A DNA stretch of 9,701 nt, taken from positions 1 through 9,701 of the forward strand of contig CAZMCU010000048.1 of NCBI GenBank assembly GCA_964564915.1, read 5' to 3'. Positions 6,574 through 9,701 of the stretch are shown piece after piece. The position numbers were made by a program, and so were the translations under genes. Positions within the stretch are counted from its first letter, which is position 1; every line of letters begins with the position of its first letter. The DNA is from JAFGBM01 sp964564915 (GTDB lineage Bacteria > Actinomycetota > Actinomycetes > Actinomycetales > Demequinaceae). The notes under the pieces were generated by a model. It did no database searches. It was not told the DNA's origin and saw only the letters and a program-made list of their open reading frames with translations.

Positions 6574-6609
6574 CGACAACAGCCCCACCGTTGGGCGAGG
6601 CCGTTGTCG
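6574..6609. terminator. Inverted repeat between sepH and the 127-aa gene
   Basis: CGACAAC (6574-6580) pairs with GTTGTCG (6603-6609). A nested GCCC/GGGC stem lies inside. Position just after the sepH stop, in a short convergent gap, suggests transcription termination for sepH. There is no T-run, so it would not be a classical intrinsic terminator. Confidence 0.35.
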
Positions 6610-6626
6610 AGGACGTGCGACGTCCT
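6610..6626. terminator. Compact 7-bp hairpin in the convergent gap
   Basis: AGGACGT-GCG-ACGTCCT forms a perfect stem with a 3-nt loop directly next to the larger inverted repeat and 4 bp beyond the stop of the 127-aa gene. It is symmetric, so it could act on both converging transcripts. It lacks a T-run on either strand. Confidence 0.4.
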
Positions 6627-6630
6627 GAGA

Positions 6631-7014
6631 CTATGCCGTGTCGGCCTTGGCTGGCTTGACAGGCTTGGATGCCTCGGCGGGCTTGTCCTTGTGGGTCGGG
6701 ATGGTCGAGAACAGTGCGAGGACCACACCGGCAAGCAAGACGATGATCTTGACAGTGAACTTGAACTCCTCGGCGCGAACCAGGTCCACCACTTCGACGA
6801 GGAATAGTCCGGTAGCGGCGCCTGCGGAATAAGCGGCCAGAGTCGTCATGCCCACAAGCGTGAACAGAATCACCGCGATACCTGTCACGAAGAGGACAAG
6901 CGGCAGGGTGTTGCCGAGGGCTTCGCCGTCGAATTTGACACCCGTCCCCGTGAGGAAGGCCGCAACAACGATCAGCCCACCCCCAATGATTCCAAATGCT
7001 GCGAGTTTGCTCAT
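6631..7014 (-). CDS. Small four-helix membrane protein of unknown function (127 aa)
   Basis: This 127-aa protein has four predicted membrane helices (about 5-22, 36-54, 55-76, 87-104) and a polar Lys/Pro/Ala-rich C-terminal tail (107-127: HKDKPAEASKPVKPAKADTA). The start ATG at 7014 has AAAGGAG 6 nt upstream; the longer open frame has no support beyond it. Codons are less G/C-biased than in the housekeeping genes. It lies 58 bp after the ABC ATPase stop on the same strand, with a possible hairpin between, so it could be a trailing member of that operon or have its own promoter. I do not recognise its family. Confidence 0.8.
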   Translation of the reverse strand: MSKLAAFGIIGGGLIVVAAFLTGTGVKFDGEALGNTLPLVLFVTGIAVILFTLVGMTTLAAYSAGAATGLFLVEVVDLVRAEEFKFTVKIIVLLAGVVLALFSTIPTHKDKPAEASKPVKPAKADTA

Positions 7015-7034
7015 AGAACACTCCTTTGTGTTGT

Positions 7035-7062
7035 GTGCCGTCACGTGTAACGCGAACGGCAC
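7035..7062. repeat. Inverted repeat upstream of the 127-aa gene
   Basis: GTGCCGT (7035-7041) and ACGGCAC (7056-7062) can pair across a 14-nt loop that itself contains the palindrome CACGTG. It lies between the ATPase stop and the ribosome-binding site of the 127-aa gene. It could be an operator, a processing hairpin or a weak terminator; no T-run follows. Confidence 0.35.
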
Positions 7063-7072
7063 GCACACGAGC

Positions 7073-7872
7073 CTACTCTCGGGCTTCCTGACCGCTCTTG
7101 GCGTCCAACGTCACCACGCGCGCCCCGAATCGCTCCGCTTCGGTCGCACTGTGCGTGACNNNNNNNNNNNNNNNNNNNNNNNNNNNNNNNNNNNNNNNNN
7201 NNNNNNNNNNNNNNNNNNNNNNNNNNNNNNNNNNNNNNNNNNNNNNNNNNNNNNNNNNNCCAACGTCACCACGCGCGCCCCGAATCGCTCCGCTTCGGTC
7301 GCACTGTGCGTGACGAGCAGGGCGGTGCGGCCACGGAGGCGGTCGCGGACGTAGTCCTCGAGGGCGGCCTTCGATCCCCGATCGATCCCCGTGAACGGCT
7401 CGTCGAGCACCACGAGGTCGGCATCGCCCGCGAGTGCCCTGACGATCGCGACCCGTCGACGCTGCCCACCGGATAGGGTCCGAACCGGGCGGTCGAGCGC
7501 CTCGTCCGCCAGGCCCGCGCGCCGGAGGTGGTGGTCCGCGTGAGCCCGGTCGTCGTGATCGAGGACGAGGCGAACGTTGTTCATGGCGCTGAGGTGGTCG
7601 CAGAGACGGTTCTCTTGGAACACCGCGGCGAGCCGTCGTCCGTCGATGCCAACGACCGTCCCGTCGTCCGGAGCGTCGATTCCGAGGACGAGGCGGGCGA
7701 TCGTCGTCTTGCCCGACCCGTTGGGGCCCATGATCGCGGTGACGCGGCCCTCGTCGAGCTTGAGGTCGAAGCGATCGAGGACCACGGTGTCGTCGTAGCG
7801 GCGCGTCACCTTGCGTAGTTCAACCCGGCGCGCCTCGACGGCAGGCCGCCCCTCCCCTGCCGCGCGGGTCAC
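7073..7872 (-). CDS. NitT/TauT-type ABC transporter ATP-binding protein (interrupted by assembly gap)
   Basis: This cytoplasmic ATPase drives the importer formed with the next two genes upstream. Motifs are Walker A GPNGSGKT (49-56), Q-loop Q86, signature LSGGQ (133-137), Walker B VVLDEP (154-159) and switch H189. The start is GTG at 7872, overlapping the permease stop (GTGA). As given, 100 N plus a duplicated 55 bp break the frame. Merging the two identical 55-bp copies gives an uninterrupted 645-bp gene of 214 residues, ending VVTLDAKSGQEARE with TAG at 7073-7075. At 214 aa it is shorter than most TauB/SsuB-like ATPases (about 250) but has every core motif, so I treat it as an intact gene, not a pseudogene. 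Confidence 0.88.
7105..7159. repeat. 55-bp direct repeat, left copy at assembly gap edge
   Basis: This copy is identical base for base to 7260-7314 and ends exactly where the N run begins. It lies within the ATPase coding sequence, and only one copy fits the protein. It is best explained as unmerged contig-end overlap, not as a biological repeat. Confidence 0.95.
7160..7259. other. 100-N scaffold gap
   Basis: Exactly one hundred undetermined bases, a conventional placeholder length. Flanking 55-bp identity indicates the true gap is probably zero or negative, so the Ns likely stand for no real sequence. Confidence 0.97.
7260..7314. repeat. 55-bp direct repeat, right copy at assembly gap edge
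   Basis: This is the second copy of the sequence at 7105-7159, starting at the first base after the Ns. It encodes the H-loop region of the ATPase (VTHSATEAERFGARVVTL) in the correct frame. Confidence 0.95.
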
Positions 7873-8651
7873 GAGGCACCGCCGGGGAGTTGCTTGACGA
7901 GCCGCAGCACGATCGCCTCGCACGCCATGCTCAACGCGACGATGACGATGGTCCAGGCGAAGAGGCTCGCGGAGTCGAGGAAGATCTTCGCCTCGTAGAG
8001 CCGCTCGCCGATGCTTCCGTCGATCACGCCGATCACCTCGGCAGCTACACCGCTCTTCCACGCGAGGCCCACCCCGATCCGACACGCGGCCGCGAAGTAG
8101 GGCCGCACGGCGGGAATATCGATCGCAAGGATTCGGCGCCGCCTCGGGATCCGAAACACCGAGGCGAATTCGAGCATCTTCCGGTCCCGTTGGTGGATGC
8201 CCTCGGAAACGTTCCCGTACACGACGGGGAGCACGATGAGGAAGGCCGTGATGGTCGCGAGCTTGCCGCTGTCGGCCCACAGCAGGACCAGGATGATGAA
8301 GCTCGCCACCGGCACGCTGCGGATCGCGGAGATGAGCGGCGACAGGAGGACGTCGACGACGCGAAGGGTCGCCGCGAGGGCGGCGAGGAGCGAACCGACG
8401 ACGGCGGCCAGCGCGAATCCCAGGGTGATACGCCCCAGGGAGAGCCCGACCGTCGTCCAAAAATCCCACGTGGGGGCGAGTTCGCCCAGCCGCTTGATCA
8501 CCGCCAACGGCGACGCGAGGATGAAGTCCCGGCCGACCATCCACGCGACGATCTGCCAGACGGCAACCCAGAACGCCGCGACGAGCGTCATGCGGATCGC
8601 TCGTCGCGTGGTGGTGCTGGGGGCCTTCTTAGCCGCCGTAGTAGAAGTCAT
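7869..8651 (-). CDS. NitT/TauT-type ABC transporter permease
   Basis: This 260-aa inner-membrane subunit has about six helices after a polar N-terminal tail (1-20). The cytoplasmic coupling loop is about 160-184 (EFASVFRIPRR...IDIPAVRP), placed and shaped like the EAA loop of SsuC/TauC-type permeases. The segment SVPVASFIILVLLW (112-125) is also typical of this group (BPD_transp_1 fold). I chose the ATG at 8651, with GGAGG about 14 nt upstream. A TTG seven codons earlier also opens the frame but has no ribosome-binding site. It overlaps the end of the binding-protein gene by 23 bp and the ATPase start by 4 bp, so the three genes form one operon. The substrate is unknown; nitrate, sulfonate, taurine, thiamine-precursor and other relatives share this architecture. 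Confidence 0.9.
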   Translation of the reverse strand: MTSTTAAKKAPSTTTRRAIRMTLVAAFWVAVWQIVAWMVGRDFILASPLAVIKRLGELAPTWDFWTTVGLSLGRITLGFALAAVVGSLLAALAATLRVVDVLLSPLISAIRSVPVASFIILVLLWADSGKLATITAFLIVLPVVYGNVSEGIHQRDRKMLEFASVFRIPRRRRILAIDIPAVRPYFAAACRIGVGLAWKSGVAAEVIGVIDGSIGERLYEAKIFLDSASLFAWTIVIVALSMACEAIVLRLVKQLPGGAS

Positions 8652-9645
8652 CGCCGGGGAGGGTTCCTCCAACCGAGTTCGGGTCCGCGTTGAACAGTAC
8701 CGTGAGGTACCCGTTCAGCATGGTACGCATCTCCTCGCCCGCGATGAAGGTGATGTAGCACGCGGGGATGGCGGTTTCGGCGATCTCGACGGTGGGGACG
8801 ATGCCGGCGTCGACGATGAGGGGCGCGGCCTCGTCGGGGTGCTCGTTGGTGAATGCTGCCGACGCCTCGTAGTCCCGCATGAAGGTTGCGACGGCGTCGG
8901 GGTGTTCGTCGGCGAAGGCCTTCCGCACCACGATGACGCCCGTCACCAGTTGCGAGTCGGTCGACACCGCCGCCCACTCCTGGGTGAAGTCGAGTGCGGT
9001 GCGGGTGTCGGGGTTTTGGGCCTCGACGATGGTGACGAACGGCTGGGGCAGCACGCCGATGGTCCCAGGTTCGGACGCGAGCCTGGCCGCGACCTCGGCG
9101 TGTTCGCTCAGGTAGTCGACGGTGACGTCGACCCCGGGCTCGAGTCCGTTCTGGGTGAGCAGGTAGTTGAGGGTGTACTCGGGCGACGCACCCTTGCCCG
9201 CGCTGTAGACCGTGCGACCCCTGAGGTCGGCGATGCTGTGGATCGTGTCGCCGGATTCGACGACGTAGATGACGCCCAGCGTGCTGATGGCGAGCACCTG
9301 GATGGCCGCGTCGGTGCCGACGGTCCGGTTGTAGAGGACGGCGGCGAGGTTGGACGGGACGAGCGCGATGTCGACGCTGCCTTGGGCGATCTCGGGAACG
9401 ATCGCGTCCGGGCTGCCCTCCACCGTCACCTGGTAGTCCTCGGCAGCTGTACCGGCGGACGCCTCGTCCATCAGGTGGACGAGTCCCATGGTCGTCGGAC
9501 CCTTGAGCGAGGCGATGTGGATCGTGATCGGGTCGGCCGAGACGGTCGGGGTCGCCGACGCCGTCGGTTCGGCCGGGCTTGTGGTGCAGCCTCCGAGCAC
9601 AGCCGCCAGTAGTGCGACGCCGACGATGGTGGTGGTGCGCTTCAT
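8629..9645 (-). CDS. NitT/TauT-type ABC transporter substrate-binding lipoprotein
   Basis: This 338-aa extracytoplasmic protein captures the substrate and passes it to the permease. It has a lipoprotein signal with lipobox LGGC (17-20), so C20 would be lipidated and the protein tethered to the outer membrane face. A Thr/Ser/Pro-rich linker (21-40) is followed by the periplasmic-binding-protein-II fold: ITIHIASLKGPTTMGLVHLM (41-60), SVDIALVPSNLAAVLYN (91-107) and DLRGRTVYSAGKGASPEYTL (141-160). These resemble NrtA/SsuA/TauA-type proteins. The start ATG at 9645 has GGAAGG 7 nt upstream. It is the first gene of the operon. No enzyme gene nearby hints at the ligand. Confidence 0.92.
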   Translation of the reverse strand: MKRTTTIVGVALLAAVLGGCTTSPAEPTASATPTVSADPITIHIASLKGPTTMGLVHLMDEASAGTAAEDYQVTVEGSPDAIVPEIAQGSVDIALVPSNLAAVLYNRTVGTDAAIQVLAISTLGVIYVVESGDTIHSIADLRGRTVYSAGKGASPEYTLNYLLTQNGLEPGVDVTVDYLSEHAEVAARLASEPGTIGVLPQPFVTIVEAQNPDTRTALDFTQEWAAVSTDSQLVTGVIVVRKAFADEHPDAVATFMRDYEASAAFTNEHPDEAAPLIVDAGIVPTVEIAETAIPACYITFIAGEEMRTMLNGYLTVLFNADPNSVGGTLPGDDFYYGG

Positions 9646-9661
9646 GGGGAACCTTCCGTTT

Positions 9662-9690
9662 GTTAGCCTGCCCTTACCTCGACGGTAGGT
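9662..9690. promoter_or_regulatory. Possible DtxR/IdeR-like operator half-sites upstream of the ABC operon
   Basis: The leader contains GTTAGCCTGCCCTTACCT (9662-9679); on the minus strand this reads AGGTAAGGGCAGGCTAAC. AGGTAAGG and GGCTAAC are each half-site-like pieces of the actinobacterial iron-box (TTAGGTTAGSCTAACCTAA). Aligned as one 19-mer, about 13 positions match by my count. A nearby TACC-5 nt-GGTA inverted repeat (9675-9687) overlaps it. Location immediately before the first gene fits an operator, but the match is sub-threshold and may be chance. No clear -35/-10 is visible in the 56 bases available. Confidence 0.25.
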
Positions 9691-9701
9691 GACCCCGGGA
9701 G

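Noticed and set aside
7105..7314. True tandem repeat or pseudogenised ATPase
   Set aside because: The copies abut the N run exactly and only one is needed for an intact protein, so an assembly overlap explains it.
8652..8672. TTG start for the permease seven codons earlier
   Set aside because: No ribosome-binding site precedes it, and its own first codons contain the GGAGG that would serve the ATG at 8651.
8197..9612. 471-aa open frame on the plus strand opposite the binding-protein and permease genes
   Set aside because: Its translation is a low-complexity Gly/Asp/Val/Arg string with no domain, typical of antisense reading in high-GC DNA; the minus strand holds well-supported ABC genes.
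1..9701. CRISPR arrays, tRNA or rRNA genes, insertion sequences, toxin-antitoxin or defence genes
   Set aside because: No spaced repeats, tRNA-like cloverleaf, transposase motifs or paired small toxin/antitoxin genes were seen on either strand.

Overview
The window is high-GC bacterial DNA from an actinobacterium (Actinomycetota). The evidence is a co-located set of lineage-typical genes: sepH (DUF3071), a suhB-type inositol-phosphatase gene, a DUF4193 zinc-ribbon gene, dut, a DUF3159 membrane protein gene and a TrmA/RumA-family RNA methyltransferase gene. The order Micrococcales is a guess from the protein sequences; I cannot name a genus. The sequence has the marks of a short-read assembly, probably a metagenome bin: a 100-N gap is flanked on both sides by the same 55-bp sequence.

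Layout, left to right. Positions 3-86 may be the tail of a plus-strand gene that begins outside the window. Positions 123-1072 hold a two-gene minus-strand unit: a 72-aa single-pass coiled-coil protein followed by a 244-aa single-pass protein with an FxLYD-like outer domain, joined by a GTGA overlap. Positions 1210-4531 are a tight minus-strand operon read in the order DUF4193, dut, DUF3159, 23S-type m5U methyltransferase, 218-aa membrane protein. suhB (4679-5533, minus) lies upstream of it and is divergent from sepH (5656-6564, plus). sepH converges on a small four-helix membrane protein (6631-7014, minus). Positions 7073-9645 carry a complete minus-strand NitT/TauT-type ABC importer: lipoprotein binding protein, permease, ATPase. 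The ATPase gene is broken only by the assembly gap and reads cleanly when the duplicated 55 bp are merged.

Functionally, the central block is housekeeping: dUTP removal (dut), tRNA/rRNA uridine methylation (TrmA family), inositol-phosphate turnover (suhB) and FtsZ-linked division (sepH). It is unusually compact, because several small genes that often separate dut from DUF3159 in other actinobacteria are absent. The outer parts (72/244-aa pair, 218-aa and 127-aa membrane proteins, ABC importer) look more accessory. The importer's substrate cannot be read from its surroundings.

I found no RNA genes, CRISPR arrays, insertion sequences, phage genes or recognised defence systems. The least-explained parts are the 72/244-aa envelope pair with a terminator-like hairpin just before it, the methyltransferase with all its iron-sulfur cysteines replaced, and a leader before DUF4193 that can base-pair with the ribosome-binding site.
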